Shown here: one piece after another, positions 23,991-32,264 of the stretch | Numbering within the stretch: the first letter of the stretch is position 1 | How the letters are laid out: each line of letters starts with the position of its first letter | Source of the DNA: Bacteroidota bacterium | GTDB lineage: Bacteria; Bacteroidota; Bacteroidia; Flavobacteriales_F; PHOS-HE28 | DNA length: 39,766 nt | Reading direction: 5' to 3' | Assembly: GCA_018266475.1 (NCBI GenBank) | Contig: JAFEAI010000054.1 | Span: forward strand, 1 to 39,766 | Translations under genes and position numbers: made by a program | The notes under the pieces: generated by a model | Told to the model about the DNA's origin: nothing | The model's input: only the letters and a program-made list of their open reading frames with translations | Databases searched by the model: none

Positions 23991-24752
23991 TTAGTTGCGG
24001 GGAGGAGGAGGGGGAGGAGGGGGAGGCGTAGGAGGCATACCCTGCCCTGGTGCCGGTGCTGGCGTTGTGGAGGAGGGTGGTGGTGGCGGAGTGGAACGGC
24101 GTGAGGCACTGCTGCCGCCACCGCGGTTGAAGGTGAAGCACAGGCCGCCGGTGAAGGCGAACTGGTAGATGGAGCTGTAGGTGCTCACGCCCGCGCCGGC
24201 CCCACCGGTGCCGAAGTAAAAGCCACCGCCAAAGCCCTGGACGGGGGAAAGCAACTGCGCGCCAGCCTTGATGCCCACGGAGCTGGAGAGGTTGATCTGC
24301 AGGCCGAGCTTGCCGCCCCAGGCGAACTTCGTGGCCTCATCGTCACCGGTCATCCAACCGCAACCGATGTTGATCCCACCATAACCGCTCACGGCATCGC
24401 TGAACGGCATGCGACCAAGGCCGCCCAGCATGATGTAATGCAGGGTGATGTCATACGGGCCGAACTCGTTGAACCCGCTTCCACCCACGTATGCCTGGGT
24501 CTTCTGGTTCTGGTAGAGCAGCTCGACGGCCTTGTTCGGGCGCACATCGAATTCGATGCTGCCACCGATGTGCTGCCCATCCGCAACACGGCCTTCACTG
24601 TAGGAGTAGCCACCATAGGTGCCGCCCATGGGGAAGCGGTCCTGGTAGGTGTAGCCGGAGAAGATGTTGAGCCGCACGTTCTGGGCGTGCAGCCCGGCGG
24701 CCAGCATGAATGGTGCGGCCAGGGCCAGCAGGGTTCGTTGGTTGATGCGCAT
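23991..24752 (-). CDS. Outer-membrane beta-barrel protein with proline-rich C-terminus
   Basis: The 253-residue precursor has a signal peptide ending at LHAQ (about 1-23), then alternating strands rich in Gly and aromatics (for example GGLGRMPFSDAVSGYGGIN) typical of small porin-like barrels, closing with FAFTGGLCFTFN. After about residue 217 comes an unusual tail of proline runs separated by Ser, Thr and Ala and ending in nine prolines, which is most likely exposed or spans the envelope. I chose the ATG at 24752 because the signal peptide begins there. TACCTTTC about 17 bases upstream is a near-consensus -7 box. Confidence 0.65.
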   Translation of the reverse strand: MRINQRTLLALAAPFMLAAGLHAQNVRLNIFSGYTYQDRFPMGGTYGGYSYSEGRVADGQHIGGSIEFDVRPNKAVELLYQNQKTQAYVGGSGFNEFGPYDITLHYIMLGGLGRMPFSDAVSGYGGINIGCGWMTGDDEATKFAWGGKLGLQINLSSSVGIKAGAQLLSPVQGFGGGFYFGTGGAGAGVSTYSSIYQFAFTGGLCFTFNRGGGSSASRRSTPPPPPSSTTPAPAPGQGMPPTPPPPPPPPPRN

Positions 24753-24888
24753 GGGTAGCGGTTGTATGGCCGAAAGGTAAGTGGGGAATAGCGATGCTGG
24801 ATGACGGTGATCAAGATCCACGCCCGAGCCTCAGAGCCGCGCCGGTTTTGCATGCTGTGGGAAGGTCATCGGCTACATTCGCTCCGTC

Positions 24889-26082
24889 ATGGCCAAGTGC
24901 ATCCTGTTCGTTGTGCTCGCCGTGCTCGGCTGTCTTGGAACCCAGGTGTCCGAAGCCCAGCCGATGCAGGACACCATTCCGCATACCGTGGTGCATGAGG
25001 TGCTGCACAACACCGAATCGCTCCGCGCGCTGAGCTTCGAAGCGGGTCCCATGAAGTTCGTGCCGTTCATCGCACCGAGCTACACCCCGGAGATGAAGTT
25101 CCTGCTCACGGCCGGGGGGCTCATCACCTTCACCTTCGACCGCAAGGACCCCGGGTTGCTCCGGTCCTCCATCCCCTTCTCCTACGGGAAGAGCACCAAC
25201 GGCTCCACGCAGCTCTCCATCAAGGCCAATCTGTATTTCCGGGACGACAAGTTCCGCCTCACTGGCGAGATCTGGCACAAGGATATGCCGGATAACTACT
25301 ACGGTGTGGGCTATGACGCTGGGCGACGTACACCTCGGTCGGACAGCACCAGTGCCTATCACCGCAACTGGCGGCGGATCTATGGCAAGTTCGTGTGGCA
25401 GTTCAAGCAGAGGTACTTCATCGGTGGCATTTATGATTTCAATTCCACCAAGGCGAGCGAGCTGAACCCTCTGATGCAGCAGGACGCGGACATGCTGCAG
25501 TACGGTGATACCCTGGAGAACCGGGGCCTTGGCGTGGTGTGGCAGTTCGACAGCCGGGATGTTCCGGTGAACGCCTACACGGGACTCTTCCTGGACATGA
25601 GCGTGATCAAGTATGGCAGGGCCTTGGGAGCGGCGAGTGATTTCTGGGTGATCGACCTGGACTACCGGCAGTATGCGCCGGTGGGCCGGCGACGAACGGT
25701 GGCCTGGGAGGTACGCAGCCGGGGATGTTTGGGCGATGTGCCGTGGACGGAGCTATCCCAGATCGGTACCCCGTGGGACCTGCGGGGATATACCTGGGGC
25801 CAATACCGCGATGAACTGATGGTCTACGCCATGGGTGAGTACCGCCACATGTTCAACCGGCGCACGCCGAACAAGCACGGCAGCATGGACAGCCGGCTGG
25901 GGTTCGCCACCTGGATCGGATTCGGTGCCGTGGCGCCGGACATCGCCTCCATTCCGAACCTGCTGCCGAACGCCGGCATCGGTTTGCGCTTCGAGACCGA
26001 GAAGCGCTCCAATGTGCGCCTGGACTATGGGGTGGGCCTGAACAGTAACGCGTTCTACGCCACGTTCTACGAGGCTTTTTAA
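24889..26082 (+). CDS. BamA/TamA-like outer-membrane protein
   Basis: The 397-residue protein has a signal peptide (1-23) and lacks the POTRA domains of true BamA; it consists almost wholly of a surface-antigen (D15-like) barrel. Recognisable features are GGLITFTFDRKDPGLLRSSIP (about 76-96), the strand pair with LGVVWQFDSRDVPVNAYTGLFL (about 212-233) and the final strands RLDYGVGLNSNAFYATFYEAF ending in Phe. It probably sits in the outer membrane as a porin or assembly relative. TACATTCG about 16 bases upstream resembles a -7 box. Confidence 0.7.
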   Translation: MAKCILFVVLAVLGCLGTQVSEAQPMQDTIPHTVVHEVLHNTESLRALSFEAGPMKFVPFIAPSYTPEMKFLLTAGGLITFTFDRKDPGLLRSSIPFSYGKSTNGSTQLSIKANLYFRDDKFRLTGEIWHKDMPDNYYGVGYDAGRRTPRSDSTSAYHRNWRRIYGKFVWQFKQRYFIGGIYDFNSTKASELNPLMQQDADMLQYGDTLENRGLGVVWQFDSRDVPVNAYTGLFLDMSVIKYGRALGAASDFWVIDLDYRQYAPVGRRRTVAWEVRSRGCLGDVPWTELSQIGTPWDLRGYTWGQYRDELMVYAMGEYRHMFNRRTPNKHGSMDSRLGFATWIGFGAVAPDIASIPNLLPNAGIGLRFETEKRSNVRLDYGVGLNSNAFYATFYEAF

Positions 26083-26219
26083 CCCGCAGAGGTGCCAGGC
26101 CGGTCGGATGCACGAAGCACGGCGCAAGGGCAGGACGTGTGCCTTCCGGGGCGACCGACCTTCATGAGACCCGTCAGGAGATCGCCCCTTTCGCCGGCCT
26201 CCCGTTCCAGTTTCCTGGC

Positions 26220-26987
26220 TCAGAAGGCGTAGCCCACCTTGATGCCGTACCGGTATCCCAGGCTGTTGCGGTCGATGGTGGTGCTCCCCGTGGTGGAGAG
26301 GTCGATGTTCATATCGGTCACATCACGACCGAGCCTGTCCTCGATGGCCTGGGCCAGGTCGCTATACAATTCCCCTTCACCCTGCAGGTCGGCCTTCACC
26401 TTCAGCGTATAGAGCGACCAGCGCGGTGCGAAGAAGATGGCATCGATGGCCAGACGGTCTTTCAGACAGAGGAATTGATAGCCGAGCGCAGGTCCCACCC
26501 CGAACTCGATCAGGTCGATCCGGAGGTCAGTGTCGATACGTCCGCCAGCATTGTCGCCTGTGGCCACGGCCGAGATGGCTGCGGTATAGCGCGTGTCGCT
26601 GTATCGGAGATAGGCGCCCAGGTACAACCCTCGCGGTGCAGGACGCTTGTCGCTTTTCTCGATGTACCACTTCACTTCCGGGGTGATGTAATAACCGGTG
26701 AGCTCGCGATCCGCCCCGAAGGTGATGTGCTCAGCGTTCAGGTCGAACAGCCCGCTGGGCGTCAGCGGGAGCATGTAGCTCACGGTCAGGGCCACGGACC
26801 AATCGGGGTTCAATACCCGTTCATAGTTGAGGGAGATGGCCTGGATGAAGGTGGAGGTAAGGCCCAGTTTCAACACATTCCTGCGGGTGATGAAGCCCAC
26901 ACTGTCCGGTTGTGCGGCCAGGGGCTGGGCCAGGAGAAGTGCGGGAAGAAGCAACGGAGAAAGGCGGAACAGGCGCATGGTGAACAA
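26220..26987 (-). CDS. Outer-membrane beta-barrel protein
   Basis: The 255-residue protein has a signal peptide (about 1-26) and an alternating-strand barrel, ending GYRYGIKVGYAF with the terminal Phe of outer-membrane proteins. The pattern resembles DUF3575-type proteins but I could not confirm it. Starts at 26987 or 26978 are both possible. The left end of the IS256 element lies only 18 bases upstream of 26987, so its native promoter has been separated from it. It faces the D15-like gene tail to tail across a 137-base gap that holds no clear terminator. Confidence 0.65.
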   Translation of the reverse strand: MFTMRLFRLSPLLLPALLLAQPLAAQPDSVGFITRRNVLKLGLTSTFIQAISLNYERVLNPDWSVALTVSYMLPLTPSGLFDLNAEHITFGADRELTGYYITPEVKWYIEKSDKRPAPRGLYLGAYLRYSDTRYTAAISAVATGDNAGGRIDTDLRIDLIEFGVGPALGYQFLCLKDRLAIDAIFFAPRWSLYTLKVKADLQGEGELYSDLAQAIEDRLGRDVTDMNIDLSTTGSTTIDRNSLGYRYGIKVGYAF

Positions 26988-26996
26988 AGCTCGTCC

Positions 26997-27004
26997 GAAT
27001 TTAT
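26997..27004. repeat. Target-site duplication, left copy (GAATTTAT)
   Basis: GAATTTAT precedes the IS256-family left end here and is repeated at 28391-28398 directly after the right end. An 8-base duplication is what IS256-family elements make. Confidence 0.85.
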
Positions 27005-28390
27005 GAGACTGTTTAGTAAAGTGTGTCAGGCCGGATTGCGAACTTCAACACCTGACCAATGGAAGAGAAGCCGGACAAGTTCGATTACGAGGCCTTCGAG
27101 AAGGAGGCCATGAAGCAACTGTTGCTGGGCAAGCCCCTGAGCGGCAGCGATGGGGTGCTGACCCCGCTGGTGAAGCGACTGATGGAGGCCTCGTTACGGG
27201 GCGAGCTGAGCGCGCACCTGGCCGAAGAGCCGCCGGGCGGCAACCGCCGCAATGGCCATGGGCGCAAGCGGGTGAAGACCGCACACGGGGAGGTGGAGAT
27301 CGCCACCCCGCGCGACCGGGCGGGCACCTTCGACCCGGTACTGCTGCCCAAGCGTGAGCGCGTGCTGAACGCGGAGCTGGACATGAAGATCATCAAGCTC
27401 TACGGGCTTGGGATGAGCCAGCGTGACATCAGTGACCATGTGCGCGACCTGTATGGCATCGAAGTGAGCGAGGCCACTATCAGCGCGGTGACCGACCAGG
27501 TGATCGCCGATGTACAGGCTTGGCGGCAGCGGCCCTTGGAGGCGCGCTATGCGATCGTGTGGCTCGATGCGATCCACTTCAAGGTCAAGCAGGAAGGGCG
27601 CGTGTTGAACAAGGCCGTGTACACCGCCCTGGGCGTGGGCCCCGATGGCCACAAGGACCTGCTGGGCCTGTACGTGGGGCAGAGCGAAGGGGCCAAGTTC
27701 TGGCTGAGCGTGCTGGGCGATCTGCGCCAACGCGGCGTGGAGGACATGCTGATCGCATGCATCGACAACCTGAGCGGCTTCTCCGAGGCGATCTCCTTGG
27801 TGTACCCACAGAGCGACATCCAGCTGTGCATCGTGCATCAGGTGCGTAATACCCTGAAGTACGTGAGCTACAAGCACTACAAGGAAGTGGTCAAGGACAT
27901 GCGGGCCATTTACCGCGCCCCCAATGAGCAGCAAGCCTTGCATGCCCTGGAGGTCTTCAGCGACAAATGGCACGAGCGCTACCCGCAAGCAGTGAACTCT
28001 TGGCGCACGAACTGGCCGCTGCTGGCCAGCCAGTACCGCTACAGCGAGCGCATCCGGCGGCTCATCTACACCACGAATCCCATCGAGGGCTTCCACGCTC
28101 AGCTGCGCAAGTACACCAAGACCAAGCGCGTCTTCGACAACGACATGGCCCTGCTCAAGCTGCTCTACCTGGCCCAGCAGCGCATCGTGGAGAAAATGGC
28201 AGCCAAGCCCATCTTCGCTTGGAGGGAGATAGCCGCCGAGCTACGCCTGCTCTTCGGCCCACGCTTCGATCCACAGGCTACCAACATCGATCAACAGGCT
28301 ATGAGTCTCCCCCGGACCCCCTCGTTCAGAACCCAACAACATCAACATCATCAGCAATAAAGGTGATGACACACTTTATCTAACAGACCC
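27005..28390 (+). mobile_element. IS256-family insertion sequence
   Basis: The 1386-base element has imperfect terminal inverted repeats: GAGACTGTTTAGTAAAGTG at the left, and the right end read in reverse is GGGTCTGTTAGATAAAGTG, with 19 of 24 terminal bases identical when extended through GTGTCA. It is flanked by the direct 8-base repeat GAATTTAT, showing one clean and recent insertion. It carries one transposase gene. Confidence 0.93.
27059..28360 (+). CDS. IS256/Mutator-family transposase
   Basis: The 433-codon frame gives a 432-residue transposase. The DDE catalytic residues are visible as Asp170 (IVWLDAIHFKVK), Asp236 (ACIDNLSGF) and Glu343 (TTNPIEGFHAQLR), with the family's CIVHQVRN (257-264). 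The N-terminal third holds the DNA-binding region. Length and motifs suggest an intact enzyme. Confidence 0.95.
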   Translation: MEEKPDKFDYEAFEKEAMKQLLLGKPLSGSDGVLTPLVKRLMEASLRGELSAHLAEEPPGGNRRNGHGRKRVKTAHGEVEIATPRDRAGTFDPVLLPKRERVLNAELDMKIIKLYGLGMSQRDISDHVRDLYGIEVSEATISAVTDQVIADVQAWRQRPLEARYAIVWLDAIHFKVKQEGRVLNKAVYTALGVGPDGHKDLLGLYVGQSEGAKFWLSVLGDLRQRGVEDMLIACIDNLSGFSEAISLVYPQSDIQLCIVHQVRNTLKYVSYKHYKEVVKDMRAIYRAPNEQQALHALEVFSDKWHERYPQAVNSWRTNWPLLASQYRYSERIRRLIYTTNPIEGFHAQLRKYTKTKRVFDNDMALLKLLYLAQQRIVEKMAAKPIFAWREIAAELRLLFGPRFDPQATNIDQQAMSLPRTPSFRTQQHQHHQQ

Positions 28391-28398
28391 GAATTTAT
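28391..28398. repeat. Target-site duplication, right copy (GAATTTAT)
   Basis: Right-hand copy of the 8-base duplication made by the IS256-family insertion. Confidence 0.85.
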
Positions 28399-28477
28399 GG
28401 ATCGTGGATCATTGATACCGGTCACTTTTTGACGCCCGCGAACACGTACCTTGGCCGTCCCAAACACTTCTATCCTC

Positions 28478-28942
28478 ATGCGTAAGATCCTTGCCGCCCT
28501 CGCTCTTTTCGTGGGCCTTTCCGCCACCGCCCAGAACTACAACGACCTTGTGGAGGTGGTGCGTTCCGACATGCGCACCGAGCACCGCGCCATCGTCATG
28601 TCCAGCCTGGGCCTCACGGAGGCACAGAGCGCCCTGTTCACCCCGATCTTTGATGAGTATTCCAGCGCGCTGAAGAAGCACTGGGACAAGCGCATCCAGT
28701 TGATCAAGGATTACGCGGCCAAGTACGAGACCATGAACGATGAGGCGGCCGCCGGTTTCATGAAGCGGATGAGCTCTCTGGAGAAGGAGGGTATGGCCCT
28801 GCGTGAGTCCTATGCCAAGAAAGTGGCCAAGGTGCTGCCCACCACGGTGGCTGCCCGCTGGATGCAGGTTGAGCGCCGCCTTAACCAGGTGGTGGAGCTC
28901 CAGCTCGCCAGCGAGATCCCGCTGATGCCGACCCGCCGCTAA
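28478..28942 (+). CDS. Exported helical protein, Spy/LTXXQ-like
   Basis: The 154-residue protein has a signal peptide (MRKILAALALFVGLSATAQ) and an all-helical, charged mature part (ALKKHWDKRIQLIKDYAAKYE) that resembles periplasmic Spy/CpxP-type chaperones, but without a clear LTxxQ motif apart from LTEAQ (about 46-50). I chose the ATG at 28478 over the frame start at 28451 because it begins the signal peptide. TTTTTG and TACCTTGG upstream form a possible promoter. Before the IS256 insertion it was divergent from the outer-membrane protein gene at 26220-26987. Confidence 0.65.
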   Translation: MRKILAALALFVGLSATAQNYNDLVEVVRSDMRTEHRAIVMSSLGLTEAQSALFTPIFDEYSSALKKHWDKRIQLIKDYAAKYETMNDEAAAGFMKRMSSLEKEGMALRESYAKKVAKVLPTTVAARWMQVERRLNQVVELQLASEIPLMPTRR

Positions 28943-28964
28943 GCCGGGACCTTACATCTATTGA

Positions 28965-28986
28965 AGAGGGGCCTTTGCGCCCCTCT
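28965..28986. terminator. Possible terminator hairpin
   Basis: AGAGGGGC (28965-28972) pairs exactly with GCCCCTCT (28979-28986) around a 6-base loop, 22 bases after the preceding stop. There is no T-run after it on the plus strand, so termination is uncertain. Confidence 0.45.
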
Positions 28987-29038
28987 AAAACCCACGCAGG
29001 GTCTCCGTCTTCGGGATCCTGCGAAGGCTGGAGACACC

Positions 29039-29305
29039 TCAGGCCGCAACAGTTGTTCTGCCATTCCCTGCCAATACAGGCTTCAGACCTTTCAGCAAAT
29101 GCGGCAAGAGGCACAAGAAGAACACCAGTTCAACACGGCTTCTGTATTGGGGGCGACCGAGCATGCGTGTATGGAACAGCACCAACAGCAACCACCACTG
29201 CCTTACAGTCCTGGTCCGGCGCTCCATCCAATTGAGAATGGGGTCGGCGATGTATCTCACAATAAGATAGTCCCTGATCCAGATGAGGATTGCTTCCATG
29301 GTCAT
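29039..29305 (-). CDS. Small protein of unknown function
   Basis: The 88-residue frame alternates hydrophobic and basic residues (WWLLLVLFHTRML, FFLCLLPHLLKG) and could be a small membrane-associated protein. A perfect TAnnTTTG box (TAGCTTTG, 29317-29324) lies 11 bases before the ATG. It is otherwise unrecognised, and the IS3 element's left end is only 40 bases upstream, so it may be the remnant of a longer gene. The region 28990-29038 shows nothing else. Confidence 0.35.
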   Translation of the reverse strand: MTMEAILIWIRDYLIVRYIADPILNWMERRTRTVRQWWLLLVLFHTRMLGRPQYRSRVELVFFLCLLPHLLKGLKPVLAGNGRTTVAA

Positions 29306-29316
29306 TGTGCTTCAAA

Positions 29317-29324
29317 CAAAGCTA
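29317..29324 (-). promoter_or_regulatory. Possible -7 promoter box
   Basis: The minus strand reads TAGCTTTG, an exact TAnnTTTG match 11 bases before the 88-residue frame. No -33 element is clear; it would lie in the IS3 end. Confidence 0.35.
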
Positions 29325-29402
29325 CCACAGCTGCAATAACAGACTGTAAGCACCCCCTGAAACAGGTGCAGGTGAAAGTAGAAACACCTAACCTTGATCA
29401 GG

Positions 29403-29669
29403 ATGAAGAAGAGCAGATTCACCGAGGCGCAGATCGTTGGGATGCTGCGCGAGCATGAGGCGGGAAAGAAGGTGGCGGACCTGTGCCGGGAGCACGGTGT
29501 GAGCCAGCCCACGTTCTACCAGTGGAAGGCCAAGTACAGCGGCCTGGACGCCAACCAGCTCAAGGAGTTCAAGGAGCTGAAGGCCAAGTATGCCCGGCTG
29601 GAGAAGATGTACACCGAGGCGCAGATGGACCGTCAGGTGCTTAAGGAGATCATCGAGGGAAAGTTGTAG
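29403..29669 (+). CDS. IS3-family OrfA (helix-turn-helix)
   Basis: The 88-residue protein has the IS3 OrfA helix-turn-helix ([21 protein letters not shown] and [19 protein letters not shown]) and a C-terminal leucine-zipper-like coil. An in-frame TTG at 29394 is an alternative start. Near its end the heptamer GGGAAAG (29657-29663) is in the right frame for a -1 ribosomal slip into orfB. Confidence 0.93.
   Translation: MKKSRFTEAQIVGMLREHEAGKKVADLCREHGVSQPTFYQWKAKYSGLDANQLKEFKELKAKYARLEKMYTEAQMDRQVLKEIIEGKL
29657..29663 (+). promoter_or_regulatory. Candidate -1 ribosomal frameshift heptamer in IS3
   Basis: GGGAAAG fits the X XXY YYZ pattern with the zero frame reading GGA AAG; a -1 slip enters the orfB frame before the orfA stop at 29667. 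Typical IS3 signals are A-rich, so this would be a weaker variant. Confidence 0.5.
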
Positions 29670-29692
29670 GCCCGGACGATAAGCGAGAGATC

Positions 29693-30589
29693 GTGCGCCG
29701 ACTGGTCGAACAGCGCCAGTACAGCGAACGCCGGGCCTGCAAGCTGTTGGTCTTGAGCGCGAGCGTGTACCGCTACGTGCCCAAGGAGAAGAACGATGCG
29801 GAGGTGATCGAACACATGATGCGGGTGGCGGAGAGCGAGGCGCAGTGGGGCTTCTCGATGATACGGATCCACATGCGCAACGAGGGCTGCAAGGCCAACA
29901 AGAAGCGTCTGCATCGGATCTACAAGGAGTGCAAGTTGCCCCAGCGCAAACGCACCAAACGCCGTATCCCCGAGCGGGTGAAAGACCCGATCGTGCTGCC
30001 CATCGGGCCGAACATCACCTGGAGCATGGACTTCATGCATGATGCCTTAGTGACGGGTCGCAAGTACAGGACCTTCAATGTGATGGACGACTTCAACCGG
30101 GAGGCCTTGTGCATCGCGGTGGACACATCCCTGCCCGCCCCCCGGGTGATCAGGGAGCTGGAGCAGCTCATCGAATGGCGTGGGAAACCCGAGCGCCTGC
30201 GGATGGATAACGGACCGGAGTTCATCGCGCAGGCGATGAAGGAATGGGCCGCGGCCAAGAGCATAGAGTTCATCTACATCCAACCCGGTCGCCCCATGCA
30301 GAACGGCTTGATCGAGCGCTTCAACAGGACTTACCGGACCGAAGTACTGGACGCTTGGATCTTCGAGTCTCTGGAGCAGGTCAGACAGATGACCCAGGAG
30401 TGGATGTGGCGCTACAACCATGTGCGCCCACACGCTTCGCTGCTCCGCCTCTCGCCCCGTGCGTTCCTGTTGAAATGTGGACAACTCCCTGCCCACTACG
30501 CAGGCTCACGCGCGGACTTCCCCACAGTTCAACAGGACATCCACAACACCACCACACCAAAAAGTACCTTTACAATGCACTGCGCCTAA
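29693..30589 (+). CDS. IS3-family OrfB transposase
   Basis: The 298-residue product, from the GTG at 29693, has the rve integrase core: Asp113 (TWSMDFMHD), Asp172 (LRMDNGPEF) and Glu208 ([12 protein letters not shown]), the D-D(35)-E spacing. The frame is open back to 29645, so it can be made as an OrfAB fusion by a -1 shift. The C-terminus [11 protein letters not shown] matches the family, followed by a ~40-residue tail. Confidence 0.93.
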   Translation: MRRLVEQRQYSERRACKLLVLSASVYRYVPKEKNDAEVIEHMMRVAESEAQWGFSMIRIHMRNEGCKANKKRLHRIYKECKLPQRKRTKRRIPERVKDPIVLPIGPNITWSMDFMHDALVTGRKYRTFNVMDDFNREALCIAVDTSLPAPRVIRELEQLIEWRGKPERLRMDNGPEFIAQAMKEWAAAKSIEFIYIQPGRPMQNGLIERFNRTYRTEVLDAWIFESLEQVRQMTQEWMWRYNHVRPHASLLRLSPRAFLLKCGQLPAHYAGSRADFPTVQQDIHNTTTPKSTFTMHCA

Positions 30590-30654
30590 AATGGGGGTGC
30601 TTACACCAATAGTAGACCAAGCATCCAAGCCAAGTATCGCCGGAACATCGCGAT

Positions 30655-31776
30655 TCAGTAGAGTGTCCAAGGGTTGGAGCCCAACACCTGCCAGAAGGGC
30701 ATTGTCGGTGTACCCAGGCCGGTGTTGAAGTACGGCGAACTCCGGGTGATGAAATGATGCACACCGTTTTGGAAGAAGTCCTGAACCCAAGGCGCACTTA
30801 TACCTGTTCGGCTTACGGTAAAGCCGTCCGAATAGCCGAGATACAGACCCGCCCAGACCCTGGAACCGCTGGAGTATGTCCCCGCCGCATGCGTGCTCGG
30901 TTGTTTGCGCAGGAAACTGTCCCACATGGATTGATAGGTGGCATTTTCTCCTTTGAGGCCCTTGAATTCACCAATTGGCGGCTCAGTGGTGAACATATTG
31001 ATGCCCATGGAATATTGCCCCACGCCCACCTCGAAAGCCGCCGTGCGGTACCAATCACTGCCAAACCACGCATCATTGGTCATGCGCAAACTGAAGTCGC
31101 CATTGCTGTACCCCACTTGCCAGTTCCATTGCGCGGCATTGCCGCCGAAGCGGGTGATGCCCAATGAAACGCCACCTACTTCCACCCCACCACCCAAACG
31201 GGGGGAACCATCCGCCCCCATGCCCCCGCTTATGCCGATGGTCACATCCCCAAAGTCGTACGAAATAGACCGGGTTACATAGGGCCCACCAAAGCCAATT
31301 CCGAAGCCCAATCCCGTGCTCACATTGCCATCCTTTCTGCCATACCCGAATTCCAGTCCCAGGTTCAGCGGGTTGATGCCGAAGGACATGCCGCCATTGG
31401 CCCCTATGCGGCCATGGACCTTCAAGCTATTGCCCAAGCCCGACATGGAAGCGGAAGTATTGGAATAGGCTTGCCCCAGCGGGTTGGAAACGCCATTGAT
31501 CAGGTTGCTGAGGTACTCTGCGGTCATGCTCAGTGCGAAGAAGGGGATTGCCACGAACTCCCCGCTCGGATCCGCATACTTCAACGGGTTGTTCCCCGCA
31601 TAGCTGTAGCGGTTGTAGCCTTGGGTGCCCAAGCCGCCCTGCACGTAATTGTCTGCGCTGAGCATGCGCCCGTTCAGCGGGTCGTACAGGCGGCCGTTCA
31701 TGTTGATCAGGGCAAAGGGCTCAAGGTGCTCGTGCCCGGTGTAGCCCCGGTAGAGCCAGGCGGGCGGGTTGGGCAC
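30655..31776 (-). CDS. Orphan RHS fragment with polymorphic toxin type 23-like tip (RHS-3)
   Basis: The 373-residue frame from the GTG at 31776 has the end of the RHS core (NGRLYDPLNGRMLSADNYV, then NNPLKYADPSGE, 1-73) and a tip (74-373). The tip resembles the Bacteroidota polymorphic toxin type 23 family: repeated glycine/aromatic strands, then NGDFSLRMTNDAWFGSD, YRTAAFEVGVGQYSMG, a late APWVQDFFQNGVHHFI and a final SNPWTLY. RHS homology continues upstream to about 31840 (EQNFDAWGRRRN), and the frame is open to 31858 directly after the stop of the lipoprotein gene, but no ATG is present. It appears to be a 5'-truncated, displaced cassette. The IS3 right end lies 50 bases after its stop and no partner gene follows. 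Confidence 0.7.
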   Translation of the reverse strand: MPNPPAWLYRGYTGHEHLEPFALINMNGRLYDPLNGRMLSADNYVQGGLGTQGYNRYSYAGNNPLKYADPSGEFVAIPFFALSMTAEYLSNLINGVSNPLGQAYSNTSASMSGLGNSLKVHGRIGANGGMSFGINPLNLGLEFGYGRKDGNVSTGLGFGIGFGGPYVTRSISYDFGDVTIGISGGMGADGSPRLGGGVEVGGVSLGITRFGGNAAQWNWQVGYSNGDFSLRMTNDAWFGSDWYRTAAFEVGVGQYSMGINMFTTEPPIGEFKGLKGENATYQSMWDSFLRKQPSTHAAGTYSSGSRVWAGLYLGYSDGFTVSRTGISAPWVQDFFQNGVHHFITRSSPYFNTGLGTPTMPFWQVLGSNPWTLY

Positions 31777-31860
31777 CGAGGTGTAGAGCCAGGTGTCGGG
31801 GTTGCGGCGGCGGCCCCAGGCATCGAAGTTCTGCTCCCCGTAGATCTGTGCATTTAAGTG

Positions 31861-32262
31861 TTACTTGAATAGTTGAATTTGAAGTCTCGGCTCGGCTTTT
31901 AGGAGCGAAAATGCGAATAACGTATCTTCAATGCTATTGGGATAGATTGTGAGCATATAGCTAAGGTCGGATTCTTTCCATTCATTTACGGAATCTTTGG
32001 TTATTTGGTCCATTGCATACCGCATGTCTGAAGTGGATATACCGATCGTGTAATTTTCTGCGAGGGTGCCATGTAGATCAATTCCGACATCTTTAGAAGT
32101 CAATAGTTCAATCGGGTCCGTGAGATCAATACCTGTCTTTCTAATTGTCAATTGCTTGAAGTAGTTAAGGTCAGTTGGTGGTTGTTGGTCACACGATATC
32201 ATGAAAACAACCAACATGCATAATGCCAAAGCATATACTTTGATAGTTAATCGGCCAATCAT
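31861..32262 (-). CDS. Lipoprotein, candidate immunity partner of RHS-4
   Basis: The 133-residue protein begins MIGRLTIKVYALALCMLVV and has a lipobox around Cys24 (FMISC), so it should be lipid-anchored in the envelope. The rest is A+T-rich and unrecognised. I chose the ATG at 32262, two bases after the RHS-4 stop; the longer frame to 32388 lies inside RHS-4. Position and composition fit an immunity protein, and a lipoprotein anchor suggests it blocks a toxin in the periplasm or membrane. Confidence 0.6.
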   Translation of the reverse strand: MIGRLTIKVYALALCMLVVFMISCDQQPPTDLNYFKQLTIRKTGIDLTDPIELLTSKDVGIDLHGTLAENYTIGISTSDMRYAMDQITKDSVNEWKESDLSYMLTIYPNSIEDTLFAFSLLKAEPRLQIQLFK

Positions 32263-32264
32263 CG

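Larger units (their letters stand above)
29345..30605 (+). mobile_element. IS3-family insertion sequence
   Basis: The 1261-base element begins TGTAAGCACCCCC and its right end, read in reverse, begins with the same 13 bases, giving exact terminal inverted repeats. It carries overlapping orfA and orfB. The flanking bases (AGAC on the left, CCAA on the right) do not form a 3-4-base target duplication, so a neighbouring deletion or rearrangement is likely. Confidence 0.9.

Noticed and set aside
23683-24141. A minus-strand frame of ~150 codons between the two terminators
   Set aside because: No recognisable domain, unfavourable composition, and it overlaps a terminator and the proline-rich gene in another frame.
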